Below, piece after piece: positions 37,644 through 48,410 of a DNA stretch of 64,000 bases; position 1 is the first letter of the stretch; each line of letters starts with the position of its first letter. The position numbers and the translations under genes are program-made. The stretch comes from Alphaproteobacteria bacterium (GTDB lineage Bacteria; Pseudomonadota; Alphaproteobacteria; Kiloniellales; DSM-21159), in NCBI GenBank assembly GCA_030433005.1, contig JAUILQ010000006.1, forward strand, positions 62,001-126,000, in the 5' to 3' direction. The notes beneath the pieces are model-generated. The model was given only the letters and a program-made list of their open reading frames with translations. It had not been told where the DNA came from and did not search any database.

Positions 37644-37657
37644 TTGATTCTCCTCAA
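37644..37657. promoter_or_regulatory. FNR/FixK-type box upstream of universal stress gene
   Basis: TTGATTCTCCTCAA fits TTGAT-N4-ATCAA with one mismatch in the right arm. It ends 60 bases before the universal stress protein start, in the divergent region to the Kef-type antiporter. Confidence 0.5.
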
Positions 37658-37717
37658 GGCGGGCGCAGTTTCTCCGTGTTCGGCTGACACCCGGGGCGCA
37701 ACGGCAGGAGGGGCGCG

Positions 37718-38581
37718 ATGAAGACCATCATGGTGGCCACCGATTTCTCCGAGCGCTCGGATCGCGCGCTCCGCCGGGCGACGCTGCTCGCGAGGCATGT
37801 CGGCGCCGGTCTGGACCTGGTCCACGTCGTCGACGACGACCAGCCAGAACGCATCGTCGAGAGCGAACGCGAGGCCGCCGGGCGGCTGCTCGGCGAGCAG
37901 GCCGCCACGCTGCGGGGCGTGGACGGCGTGAGCTGCAAGACCCAAGTCGTGCTCGCCGATCCCTTCGCCGGCATCGTGCAGGCCACGCGCGACCGCGAGC
38001 CGGACCTGCTGGTCATCGGCCCCCACCGGCGACAGCTGCTGCGCGACGCCTTCGTCGGCACGACCGCCGAGCGCACGATCCGCTCGGTCTCCTGTCCGGT
38101 CCTGATGGCCAACGCTCCGCCGGCCGGCGCCTACCGCCAGGTCCTGCTGACCACGGACCTGTCGGACGGCTCGCGCGCCGCCGTCGAGGCCTTCGCCGCG
38201 CTCGGCATCGCGCCCAAGGCCTCGGCCTCGATCCTCTACGTCTTCGACGTGCCGCTGCTCGGGCTGGCCATGGGGCAGTCGGTCTCGACGAGCGAGCGCG
38301 AGCGGGTCCTCGACCGGGAACGGCAGGAGGCGGAACGCCAGCTCGCCGGCTTCATGGCGCCCTACCCCGCCGATCTCGCCGAGGCCATCGTACGACCCGA
38401 CGTGTCCGGCCCGGCGAACGAGATCCTGGCGGCAGCGACCGACAACGAGGCCGGTCTGGTCGTCGTCGGGACCCGTGGACGGAGCGGGCTCGCCAGGCTG
38501 ATTCTCGGCAGCGTCGCGGAGGAGGTGCTGAGGAACGCGCGCCTCGACGTGCTGGCGGTGCCACCGAGGCGCGACGCGTGA
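37718..38581 (+). CDS. Universal stress protein, two UspA domains
   Basis: A 287-residue protein with two Usp domains, residues 1-140 and 142-284. The second keeps the ATP-binding pattern G-2x-G-9x-G-S (GTRGRSGLARLILGSVAEEV). The first has lost it (GPHRRQLLRDAFVGTTAE), so the two halves probably differ in nucleotide binding. Double-domain Usp proteins respond to oxygen limitation and stasis in many bacteria. The upstream FNR-type site and the neighbouring antiporter and ATPase support a stress role. Confidence 0.93.
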   Translation: MKTIMVATDFSERSDRALRRATLLARHVGAGLDLVHVVDDDQPERIVESEREAAGRLLGEQAATLRGVDGVSCKTQVVLADPFAGIVQATRDREPDLLVIGPHRRQLLRDAFVGTTAERTIRSVSCPVLMANAPPAGAYRQVLLTTDLSDGSRAAVEAFAALGIAPKASASILYVFDVPLLGLAMGQSVSTSERERVLDRERQEAERQLAGFMAPYPADLAEAIVRPDVSGPANEILAAATDNEAGLVVVGTRGRSGLARLILGSVAEEVLRNARLDVLAVPPRRDA

Positions 38582-38607
38582 CCGGCAGCGGCCCGTGGCG
38601 GCCGCAG

Positions 38608-39609
38608 CTACAGCCCACGTTGCCTGAAATGGTCGCGATAGGCCGCCGGCGTCATGCCGCAATGCCGCTTGAAGAGGCGCCGAAAGAAGGCGGCGTCGTC
38701 GTATCCGACGGCAACGGCGACCCGCTGGATCGAGGCCGCCCCGTCCTCCAGCATCGAGCGCGCCGCGGCGATGCGCAGCATCTGGACGTAGCCGCCCGGC
38801 CGGTAGCCCGTGGCCTCCTTGAAGCGGCGCACCAGGGTGCGGCGGCTCATCCCGGCGACGGCCGCGAGTTCGTCGACGGGAACATCGCGGCGGAAGTGGG
38901 CGCTCAGGTGGTCCTCCGCCTTGCGCACCCCGTCGTCCCCGTGCGGCCGGGCGAGCGGCAGGACCGCATAGCCGGACTGAACCATCCGCGGCATGCCGAG
39001 CAGCAGGGCGCGCGCGGCCTCGAGCGCGACCCGATGGCCGCAGAGCCGCTCGACGAGGTAGAGGCTGAGGTCCGAGGCGGCGTTGACCCCGCCGCCGCAG
39101 AACAGCCCGGCATCCTCGGTGATCAGCAGGTCGCTGCGCCAGTCGACCCGCGGATAGCGGGTCCGGAAGCTGTCCGAGACGCCCCAATGCGTCGTCGCCC
39201 GCCGCCCGTCGAGGAGCCCGGCTTCGGCCAGGAAGGCGACGCCGGAGCAGACGCCGGCGACGAGCGTCCCCGCGCGGTAGCGGCTGGCGAGCCAGGGCGG
39301 CAGGGCGGCATGGCGCGCCATCCATTCGGAGGGCACCGGCCCCGAAGCCGAGACCAGCACGAGGTCCAGGGGGCCGAGATCGGCGAGCGCGCAGTCGGGC
39401 GCGATGCGCAGGCCGTAGGCGCTCTCGACCTGCCCGCCGTCGATCGACGCCGTCGAGACGCGGAACAGCGGGTCGGGCGGCGCCCCCTGCATCTCGTTCC
39501 ACATGGCGCCGGCCGAGGCGAAGACCTCCAGCGGACCGACCGCCGTCGAGGCGTAGCCCTCGTTGACCAGAATGATCGCGACCTCGAGCCTGCCGTCCTG
39601 TGCCGCCAT
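38608..39609 (-). CDS. GlxA-type AraC-family transcription regulator
   Basis: A 333-residue protein with an N-terminal DJ-1/PfpI-like domain (VAIILVNEGYASTAVGPLEVFASAG; TLVAGVCSGVAFLAEAGLLDGRRATTHWG, with Cys in the nucleophile-elbow position) and a C-terminal pair of AraC helix-turn-helix motifs (PVDELAAVAGMSRRTLVRRFKEATG; SIQRVAVAVGYDDAAFFRRLFKRHCGMTPAAYR). Such regulators often sense metabolites through the DJ-1 domain. Divergent from the DUF4242 gene, a possible target. Confidence 0.9.
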   Translation of the reverse strand: MAAQDGRLEVAIILVNEGYASTAVGPLEVFASAGAMWNEMQGAPPDPLFRVSTASIDGGQVESAYGLRIAPDCALADLGPLDLVLVSASGPVPSEWMARHAALPPWLASRYRAGTLVAGVCSGVAFLAEAGLLDGRRATTHWGVSDSFRTRYPRVDWRSDLLITEDAGLFCGGGVNAASDLSLYLVERLCGHRVALEAARALLLGMPRMVQSGYAVLPLARPHGDDGVRKAEDHLSAHFRRDVPVDELAAVAGMSRRTLVRRFKEATGYRPGGYVQMLRIAAARSMLEDGAASIQRVAVAVGYDDAAFFRRLFKRHCGMTPAAYRDHFRQRGL

Positions 39610-39778
39610 GCTCCCTTACCCATCGCCTGGCCGCAGGGTGGAGGAACCGCCGCGTCTTTTCCATCCGCGAGGCCGCCGATGGCACGCTCGTCCCCGCTCT
39701 CTGGCCGCTTCGCCCCTATCGCGACGGCGGGTCACGCCCCACTGTCGGGGCATCGCACTCGAGACAGAGGAGGACGCG

Positions 39779-40075
39779 ATGGATCTCTACATCATCCGCC
39801 GCCGCGGCGTCTGGGCGAGCGAAGCCGAGCTCCGGGAAGCCACCGAGGCCTCCCTGCGCGTCGGCGAGGACATGAAGGATCGGCTGCGCTGGATCCGCAG
39901 CTACGCGGTCACCGAGGACGACGGCCGCGTCGGCTCGCTGTGCATCTACGAGGCCGAGGATGCCGAGGCGATCCGCGAGCACGGGCGTCGGATCGGCGCG
40001 CCGAGCGAAGACTTCCAGCCGGTGCGCGGCACCGCGGTGAAGCGAGCCGACCCGCAGCCGGTCACCTCGGTCTGA
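39779..40075 (+). CDS. DUF4242 protein
   Basis: A 98-residue ferredoxin-like-fold protein of the DUF4242 family: MDLYIIRRRG, WIRSYAVTEDDGRVGSLCIYEAEDAEAIREHGRRIGAPS. The family includes a nickel-binding protein in Streptomyces, but metal binding here is only a guess. The gene ends 12 bases before the left copy of the guaA-like direct repeat. Confidence 0.8.
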   Translation: MDLYIIRRRGVWASEAELREATEASLRVGEDMKDRLRWIRSYAVTEDDGRVGSLCIYEAEDAEAIREHGRRIGAPSEDFQPVRGTAVKRADPQPVTSV

Positions 40076-40087
40076 CCCGCTTCCGCC

Positions 40088-40113
40088 CGATCGTCCCCGG
40101 CGGCTTCGAGGTC
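40088..40113. repeat. Left copy of 26-bp direct repeat (guaA 3'-end sequence, att-like)
   Basis: A 26-base perfect match to 41353-41378. On the minus strand it encodes TSKPPGTI, the C-terminal motif of GMP synthase, but continues as GRK, not EWE-stop. Weaker similarity continues on the upstream side (RVV..xxT). It looks like a displaced end of guaA left at the far border of an inserted segment. Confidence 0.7.
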
Positions 40114-40183
40114 GCGTTCCGGACGACGCGGACGAGCCTCTGAAGCCGCTCGACTGGCGGGGCCCGGGAGCCGCCGGGTCCCG

Positions 40184-40780
40184 TCAGGCGGCCTCCGCCA
40201 GGAGGCCGGAGGCCAGGCATTCGAAGGCCTGGAGGGCCTTGCCCAGAACGGCCGGAGGGTCGTCGCTGGCGGCAACCCAGAGCGCCGCGTCGAGGGCCGC
40301 GCCGTTGAGCAGCCGGGCGGCGGCCTCGACGTCGACCGGCTTGATCGCGCCCTCGGCGGCCAGCGCCTCCAGGGCCGCCATGGTCGCCTGGAGGCAGCGG
40401 TTCTGGCTCGGCCAGCGCGAGGGGTCGCCCAGCACGGCGGGGCCGTCGAGCAGGACGATGCGCTGGATCTCCGGGTCGAGCGCGGTCTCGATGTAGGCCC
40501 GGCCCTCGGCCAGCAGCCCGGCCCAGCCGCCGCCCGCCCGGCGCGCGGCCGCCTCGGCCCGGGCCGCCATCTCGCCGTCGAGGCGCTCGACCACGGCGGC
40601 CAGCAGGCCGCTCTTGTCGCCGAAGTTGTGATAGAGCGCGCCGCGGGTCAGCCCGGCTTCCGCCGTCAGCTCGTCCATCGAGGCGCCGGCGAAGCCCTTC
40701 TCGGCGAACGCCCGGCGCGCGGCCGCGAGCAGCCGCTCGCGCGTTTCCCGCATCTTCTCGGCACGCCGCCCCGTCGCCAC
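40184..40780 (-). CDS. TetR-family regulator
   Basis: A 198-residue repressor-type protein. The N-terminal HTH is RETRERLLAAARRAFAEKGFAGASMDELTAEAGLTRGALYHNFGDKSGLL-like, written here in parts: RRAFAEKGFAGASMDEL, AEAGLTRGALYHNFGDKSGL. The C-terminal ligand domain is helical. The GTG start at 40780 is set by AAGGAGG at 40787-40793. It is divergent from ridA, with two matching palindromes in the gap, and both genes lie inside the direct-repeat bracket. Confidence 0.92.
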   Translation of the reverse strand: MATGRRAEKMRETRERLLAAARRAFAEKGFAGASMDELTAEAGLTRGALYHNFGDKSGLLAAVVERLDGEMAARAEAAARRAGGGWAGLLAEGRAYIETALDPEIQRIVLLDGPAVLGDPSRWPSQNRCLQATMAALEALAAEGAIKPVDVEAAARLLNGAALDAALWVAASDDPPAVLGKALQAFECLASGLLAEAA

Positions 40781-40816
40781 CCCGCCCCTCCTTGCGCAAA
40801 ACAGGCCGCCCGCCGA

Positions 40817-40822
40817 TTGACA
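40817..40822 (+). promoter_or_regulatory. -35 box (TTGACA) of ridA promoter
   Basis: Perfect TTGACA whose last two bases enter the first TetR palindrome. The -10 region expected near 40840-40846 (CAGTTAC) is weak. Repressor binding to either palindrome would cover this promoter. Confidence 0.5.
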
Positions 40823-40835
40823 TACGTCGCGTATG
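40821..40835. promoter_or_regulatory. TetR operator candidate 1
   Basis: CATACGTCGCGTATG is a perfect palindrome with six-base arms and a TCG centre, located between tetR and ridA. Confidence 0.7.
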
Positions 40836-40846
40836 CGACCAGTTAC

Positions 40847-40859
40847 ATACGCAGCGTAT
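40847..40859. promoter_or_regulatory. TetR operator candidate 2
   Basis: ATACGCAGCGTAT repeats the ATACG-N3-CGTAT pattern of the first site, centre to centre 25 bases apart. Confidence 0.7.
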
Positions 40860-40924
40860 CCGAATTGGGAGGCCCGCACCAAGGCCGCCCGATCTCCGTC
40901 CCGCCGAATGCGAAAGGCCCCGAC

Positions 40925-41323
40925 ATGCCCCGCAGCGAAGCCGTCTTCCCCGCCGGCCGCCACGCGCTCTACGAGCGCCACGGCTATTCCGCCGCCGTCC
41001 GCTCGGGCGACCTGCTGTTCGTCTCGGGCCAGGTCGGCAGCCGGCCCGACGGCTCGCCCGAGCCCGACTTCGAGCGCCAGGTGCGGCTGGCCTTCGACAA
41101 CCTGCGCGCGGTGCTGGAGGCGGGCGGCTGCGGCCTGGAGGACATCCTCGAGGTCACGAGCTTCCACACCGATCCCGAGGCCCAGCTCGAGACGGTCCTG
41201 GCGGTCAAGAACGCGGTCTTTCCGCAGCCGCCCTACCCCGCCTGGACCGCCGTCGGCGTCACCTGGCTGGCCGGCTTCGACTTCGAGATCAAGGTGACGG
41301 CAAGGGTGCCGGAGGCCGCGTGA
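40925..41323 (+). CDS. RidA (YjgF/YER057c/UK114) family protein
   Basis: A 132-residue RidA-family protein: GYSAAVRSGDLLFVSGQVG, QVRLAFDNLRAVLEAGGCGLEDILEVTSFHTD, PPYPAWTAVGVTWLAGFDFEIKVTA. The arginine that archetypal RidA uses for imine hydrolysis (in an ARLP motif) is not present at the expected place (VTWLAGFD), so it may belong to a Rid subgroup with another substrate. Probably repressed by the divergent TetR protein. Ends 18 bases from the guaA stop. Confidence 0.88.
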   Translation: MPRSEAVFPAGRHALYERHGYSAAVRSGDLLFVSGQVGSRPDGSPEPDFERQVRLAFDNLRAVLEAGGCGLEDILEVTSFHTDPEAQLETVLAVKNAVFPQPPYPAWTAVGVTWLAGFDFEIKVTARVPEAA

Positions 41324-41341
41324 CGGCGGCTCCCGCCCGCC

Positions 41342-42889
<1,548 letters not shown>

Positions 42890-42972
42890 GGCGCTTGATA
42901 GCCGATTCCCGGACCGCGCGGGAGGGGGAGAAGGCGTGGTTGTCGGGGTTCGGCGCGGGCGGACGCGCCGGC

Positions 42973-43106
42973 CACCTCACCCGCCTCGCTCGCGCTCGGC
43001 ACCCTCTCCCCGGAGCGGAGAGGGTTCACGGGGGCGCTGTTATCCCCTCTCCGCTTCAGGGGAGAGGGAGGGGCCCGCGGCCGTCAGGCCGTGGGAGGGT
43101 GAGGTG
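42973..43106. repeat. Nested inverted repeats upstream of guaA
   Basis: Outer arms CACCTCACCC (42973-42982) and GGGTGAGGTG (43097-43106) enclose two smaller hairpins: ACCCTCTCC/GGAGAGGGT (43001-43009 with 43017-43025) and CCCTCTCC/GGAGAGGG (43045-43052 with 43061-43068). The whole forms a cruciform-like element in the 238-base gap between guaA and the cupin gene. This style of sequence is a common intergenic repeat in GC-rich proteobacteria. Confidence 0.65.
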
Positions 43107-43127
43107 CGGGCGCGGACCTCGCCGCCG

Positions 43128-43508
43128 TCACGCCGGCGCCTCGGTCTCCTCGGTGGCGAACTCGGCCGGGGTGGTGATCTCCAGCATCTCCAGGTCGTCG
43201 GAGTGGGCGACCTCGCGGTGGCGCAGGCCGGGCGGCTGGTGCACGCAGGAGCCGGCCTCCAGGCGCACCTCGCCCTGGCCTTCGTACTCGAAGACGACCC
43301 AGCCCTTGAGCACGTAGACCATCTGGAAGCCGAGGTCGTGGCGGTGCCAGACGGGATTGGCGCCGTGGCCCGGCTTGGCCCGGATGACGTGGGCGCCGAC
43401 CCGCCCGCCGGTCGCCTCGCGGATGCCGAGGTCGCGGTAGGCGAAGAAGCCGCGCAGGCCTTCCTCGAAGGGCTCGTCGGCGTGGCGCACGGAGAAGTCG
43501 GCGGTCAT
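43128..43508 (-). CDS. Cupin domain protein
   Basis: A 126-residue single-domain cupin. The first cupin motif is GHGANPVWHRHDLGFQMVYVLKG and the second is LEAGSCVHQPPGLRHREVAHSDD. Histidines HRH, with His in the second motif, are suitable for metal binding. GGGAGG precedes the ATG. Reaction unknown. It sits between two intergenic repeat elements. Confidence 0.88.
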   Translation of the reverse strand: MTADFSVRHADEPFEEGLRGFFAYRDLGIREATGGRVGAHVIRAKPGHGANPVWHRHDLGFQMVYVLKGWVVFEYEGQGEVRLEAGSCVHQPPGLRHREVAHSDDLEMLEITTPAEFATEETEAPA

Positions 43509-43567
43509 GAGGTCCTCCCGGTTGGCGGCGCATCGGGTCGGAGCGGGACGCCCAGGTCCGGCGCCGT

Positions 43568-43666
43568 CACGCGTGCATGGTTCGACAAGCTCACCATGAA
43601 GCGACGGATACCTTCGTGCCATCCCGGGTCCGCTTCATGGTGAGCTTGTCGAACCATGCACGCGTG
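43568..43666. repeat. Perfect long inverted repeat (REPIN-like), 36-base arms
   Basis: 43568-43603 and 43631-43666 are exact reverse complements, separated by a 27-base loop. The arms contain GGTTCGACAAGCTCACCATG, a sequence type seen as a dispersed repeat in alphaproteobacterial genomes. It fills most of the gap between the cupin and GNAT genes. Confidence 0.85.
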
Positions 43667-43691
43667 GGAGCGCCGGCACCGACAACCGATT

Positions 43692-44246
43692 TCACCGCCA
43701 GGCGGCCAGCCAGCCGTTGATGTCGTCCCAGCCGTAGGCGATCTGGGGGACCGGGCGGCCGGCGAAGGGCTCGCTCTTCTCGGCAAGGCGCTCGCCGCCC
43801 ATGGCCTCGTAGAAGAAGCGGCTGGGGTTCGAGGCGACGACCCAGACCAGGGCCGAGAGGAAGCCGGCGGCGGCCAGCTCCTCGAACAGCGCGACCAGCA
43901 GCTCGCGGCCCAGGCCCTGGCCCTGCCAGTCGGGCAGGATGTAGAGCGTCTCGATCTCGCCGTCGTAGGGCAGCGTCTCGCTGCGCGCCCGGCCGCAGGA
44001 GCCGAAGCCGACCGCCCCCTGGCCCGGCGCGGTCGCGACCAGCACCTTGCCGAGCCGCGGGCTGCCGGCGCGCAACCGGCCGATCGCCTCGCGCCAGCGC
44101 GTCGCCCAGGTGCCGGCGTCGAGCCGCGAGAGATAGGCGGCCTCGAGCATGCCGGCATAGGTCGCCTGCCAGGTCTCGACGTGGATCCGCCCGATGGCTT
44201 CGGAGTCGAGCGGGGTCGCGTCGCGTATGTCGAAGGCGAGGGCCAT
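43692..44246 (-). CDS. GNAT-family N-acetyltransferase
   Basis: A 184-residue acetyltransferase. The N-terminus FDIRDATPLDSEAIGRIHVETWQATYAGML is typical of GNATs. The acetyl-CoA loop is LPDWQGQGLGRELLVALFEEL (Q/R-x-x-G-x-G/A), and WVVASNPSRFFYEAMGGERL is motif B. The substrate is unknown. Its upstream gap to rsmB is short and it may share a transcript with it. Confidence 0.9.
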   Translation of the reverse strand: MALAFDIRDATPLDSEAIGRIHVETWQATYAGMLEAAYLSRLDAGTWATRWREAIGRLRAGSPRLGKVLVATAPGQGAVGFGSCGRARSETLPYDGEIETLYILPDWQGQGLGRELLVALFEELAAAGFLSALVWVVASNPSRFFYEAMGGERLAEKSEPFAGRPVPQIAYGWDDINGWLAAWR

Positions 44247-44342
44247 GACTCCCAATCTAATGCACACGCACGGTTTTGCAGCCGCCCGAATGCGACCCTG
44301 CCCTGCGCCCTCTTCCCGGCTCCGGGGAAGCGGGCCTGCGGC

Positions 44343-45713
44343 TCAGCCGGCGACGGCGCGCTCGAGGATCGCCAGGAAGAAGCCGTCGGTGCCGTCGCGC
44401 GCCGGCAGCAGGCGCAGGAAGGGCCCGGGCGCCGGCGGTGCGCCGCCGAGGCGCCCGGCCTCGACCTGTTCCGCCCACACCCCTTCGACCGGCAGCAGCG
44501 AGAACTCGGGCCGGGCGGCGAGGAAGCGCTCGACCTGGGCCTCGTTCTCCTCGGGCAGCAGCGAGCAGGTCGCGTAGACCAGGCGTCCGCCCGGCTTCAC
44601 CAGGCGGCAGGCCGACTCCAGGATGCGCGCCTGCAGGGCGGTCAGCTCGGAGAGATCGGCCTCGGCGAGGCGCCACTTGGCCTCGGGGTTGCGCCGGAAG
44701 GTGCCGCTGCCCGAGCAGGGCGCGTCGACCAGCACGCGGTCGAAGCCGGCCTTGTGCTTCTTGACCCAGGGGTCGCGCTCGCTCTCCAGGACCTGGCGTC
44801 GCACCGTGTCGACGCCGGCGCGCCTGAGGCGCTGGGCGGCCCGATCGATACGCCCGCCGCGCACGTCGCAGGCGACGATCTGGCCCCTGTTCTCCATGGC
44901 CGCGGCCAGCGCCAGGGTCTTGCCGCCGGCGCCGGCGCAGAAGTCGCAGACGCGCTGGCCCGGCCGGGCGTCGCTCAGCAGCGCGACCAGCTGCGAGCCC
45001 TCGTCCTGGACCTCGACCGCGCCGTTGCGGAAGGGCGCGCTGGCGGCGACCGGCTTGCGGCCGTCGATGCGCAGCGCCCAGGGCGACCAGCGCCCCGGCT
45101 CGGCCTCGATGGCCTCGCGCGCCAGCTGCTCGCGGACCTCCTCCCGGCTCGCCTTCAGGACGTTGGCGCGCAGATCGACCGGCGCCTCCTCGCGCAGCGC
45201 CGCCAGTTCGGCGGCGGCCTCGGTGCCCGGCGCGTCGGCAAGCGCCGCGGCCAGGCGCGCGTGGAGCCAGTCCGGCAGCTCGGCGGCCACCGCCGGCGGC
45301 TGCTCGGGATGGTCGAGCGTCGCGTCGGCCTCGCCGTCGGCATCCGCCACGGCCTCGACCAGCCGGCGCTCGCCGGGGTCGAGCCGCGCGGGTCCGTAGC
45401 GCTCGCCGTCGAACAGCCGCTCGAGCGCGGCCGTCGGCAGGCCCTCGCCGAGCAGCAGCCAGGCGAGCAGGCGGCGGCGCGCCAGGCCGGCGCCCTCGCC
45501 GCCGGCGGCGACGGTGCGGCGCAGCCACCAGTCGAGCCGGGCGCGCGCGCGCAGCACCGCCCAGATCCGCTCGGCGATGGCGCGGCGGTCCTTGGAGCCG
45601 ACGAAGCGCCGCTGCTTGAACCAGTCGGCGGCGACCCGGTCGGCGGGGCGGCCGGTCGCCTGGATCGCGGCGAGCAGCTCGATGGCGGCCTGGATGCGCG
45701 CGGCCGGCGTCAT
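44343..45713 (-). CDS. rsmB: rRNA cytosine-C5 methyltransferase, RsmB family
   Basis: A 456-residue RNA methyltransferase. The N-terminal NusB-like domain (RIQAAIELLAAIQATGRPADRVAADWF) is followed by the RsmB/NOP domain: motif I CDFCAGAGGKTLALA, motif IV DAPCSGSGTFRRNPEAKW with the release cysteine, motif VI ATCSLLPEENEAQV with the catalytic cysteine. It likely methylates 16S rRNA; the exact position may differ from E. coli C967. Confidence 0.9.
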   Translation of the reverse strand: MTPAARIQAAIELLAAIQATGRPADRVAADWFKQRRFVGSKDRRAIAERIWAVLRARARLDWWLRRTVAAGGEGAGLARRRLLAWLLLGEGLPTAALERLFDGERYGPARLDPGERRLVEAVADADGEADATLDHPEQPPAVAAELPDWLHARLAAALADAPGTEAAAELAALREEAPVDLRANVLKASREEVREQLAREAIEAEPGRWSPWALRIDGRKPVAASAPFRNGAVEVQDEGSQLVALLSDARPGQRVCDFCAGAGGKTLALAAAMENRGQIVACDVRGGRIDRAAQRLRRAGVDTVRRQVLESERDPWVKKHKAGFDRVLVDAPCSGSGTFRRNPEAKWRLAEADLSELTALQARILESACRLVKPGGRLVYATCSLLPEENEAQVERFLAARPEFSLLPVEGVWAEQVEAGRLGGAPPAPGPFLRLLPARDGTDGFFLAILERAVAG

Positions 45714-45738
45714 GTCCGAAGCTCCGTCATGGGGTGTC

Positions 45739-46731
45739 TCACGGCCCCGCGTCGGCGGCGGCCTGCAGCACGGCCAGCACCGGCTCGCTGGCGGCGATGC
45801 GGTCGGGCAGCCGGGCCCCGGCCTCGACCAGCGCGCGGGCGACGTCGGGATGCCCCTCGGGGTCGCCGCCGAAGGCGCCCATCTCACGCTGCAACGAGCC
45901 GGCGCCGCACCACTCCAGCGGCGTCGCCCCGTGCGCCGTGCAGCGCGTCTCCAGCAGGGCGCCGCGGGCCGCCAGCAGGCGGACGATCTCGGCATGGCCG
46001 CGGAAGCTCGCCTGGTGCAGCGCCGTGCCGCCGAGCTGGCCGCGGCCCTCCAGCGGCCAGCCGAGCTCCAGGAACACCAGCAGGGCGCGCAGGCGGCCGT
46101 GCCAGGCGGCCTCGCAGGCGGCCGCCGGCGCCTCGGCCGGGGCCGCGCCGAGCGCTTGCGGATGGCGCCGCCCGAGCTCGGCGGCCAGCCGCCGGTCGCC
46201 GCGGGCGGCGGCGCCGAGCAGCTCGTCGGCCGGGGTCACGACCGAGAGGTCGGCGCCGCGCCGGGCCAGCAGCTCGGTCAGCTCGGCCCGGCCGGCGCGC
46301 AGGGCGTGGCGGTAGGGCGACAGGCCGTCGCCGCGCGGCGCCTCGAGGTCGGCGCCGGCGTCGAGCAGCAGCGTCACGACCTTGGCCGAGCGGCCGCGGC
46401 GGATTGCGTGATGCAGCGCGGTGTCGCCGTCGGGCAGGCCGAAGGTCTTCTCGGGGTCGGCGCCGCGCTCGAGCAGCCAGGCGAGGCCGGCGGGATCCTC
46501 CCAGTCGAGCTTGCGCAGCAGCGCGGGGGCCGCATTGAGATCGACACCGAACGCCCATAGCAGCTCGAGCGCCGCCAGGTCGCGGCCCTCGGCGGCGTGG
46601 TAGAGGCTCTCGCCGTCGTCGGGGTCGTGACCGGCCTCGAGCAGCGCCCGCGCCTTCGCGAGATCGCGCTCGACGACCAGCGCCCGGTAGAGCGGCTTGT
46701 CGGTTTCGTCCGTGTCGGAGGTATCGCTCAT
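45739..46731 (-). CDS. Ankyrin-repeat protein
   Basis: A 330-residue protein made of ankyrin-like repeats: GDTALHHAIRRGRSAKVVTLLLDAGADLEA, GLSPYRHALRAGRAELTELLARRGADL, GTALHQASFRGHAEIVRLLAARGALLE and HPDVARALVEAGARL, with degenerate ones before them. No signal peptide, no other domain. Probably a cytosolic protein-interaction scaffold. It lies 25 bases upstream of rsmB and 38 bases downstream of guaB on the same strand. Confidence 0.88.
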   Translation of the reverse strand: MSDTSDTDETDKPLYRALVVERDLAKARALLEAGHDPDDGESLYHAAEGRDLAALELLWAFGVDLNAAPALLRKLDWEDPAGLAWLLERGADPEKTFGLPDGDTALHHAIRRGRSAKVVTLLLDAGADLEAPRGDGLSPYRHALRAGRAELTELLARRGADLSVVTPADELLGAAARGDRRLAAELGRRHPQALGAAPAEAPAAACEAAWHGRLRALLVFLELGWPLEGRGQLGGTALHQASFRGHAEIVRLLAARGALLETRCTAHGATPLEWCGAGSLQREMGAFGGDPEGHPDVARALVEAGARLPDRIAASEPVLAVLQAAADAGP

Positions 46732-46769
46732 AGGGACGGCCGCCCGGCCTCGGGCCCGCGGCCCGCCGC

Positions 46770-48332
<1,563 letters not shown>

Positions 48333-48380
48333 CTATGTTGCGCGCGATGCGCAGGGCAGAGAGAGCCCGGCGGCAGCGCC

Positions 48381-48410
48381 GATCGGCCGTGCCGGTCAGC
48401 AGGGCCGATC
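48381..48410 (-). terminator. Hairpin at the rlmE stop
   Basis: GATCGGCC and GGCCGATC pair across a 14-base loop; the arm nearest the gene overlaps the rlmE stop codon. It lies at the end of the ppx-rlmE unit. No clear T-run. Confidence 0.4.

Noticed and set aside
43568-43666. CRISPR repeat
   Set aside because: Only two copies, in inverted orientation, with no spacer series and no cas gene.
45739-46731. Secreted ankyrin effector
   Set aside because: No signal peptide or secretion system is visible, and the gene sits among housekeeping genes.
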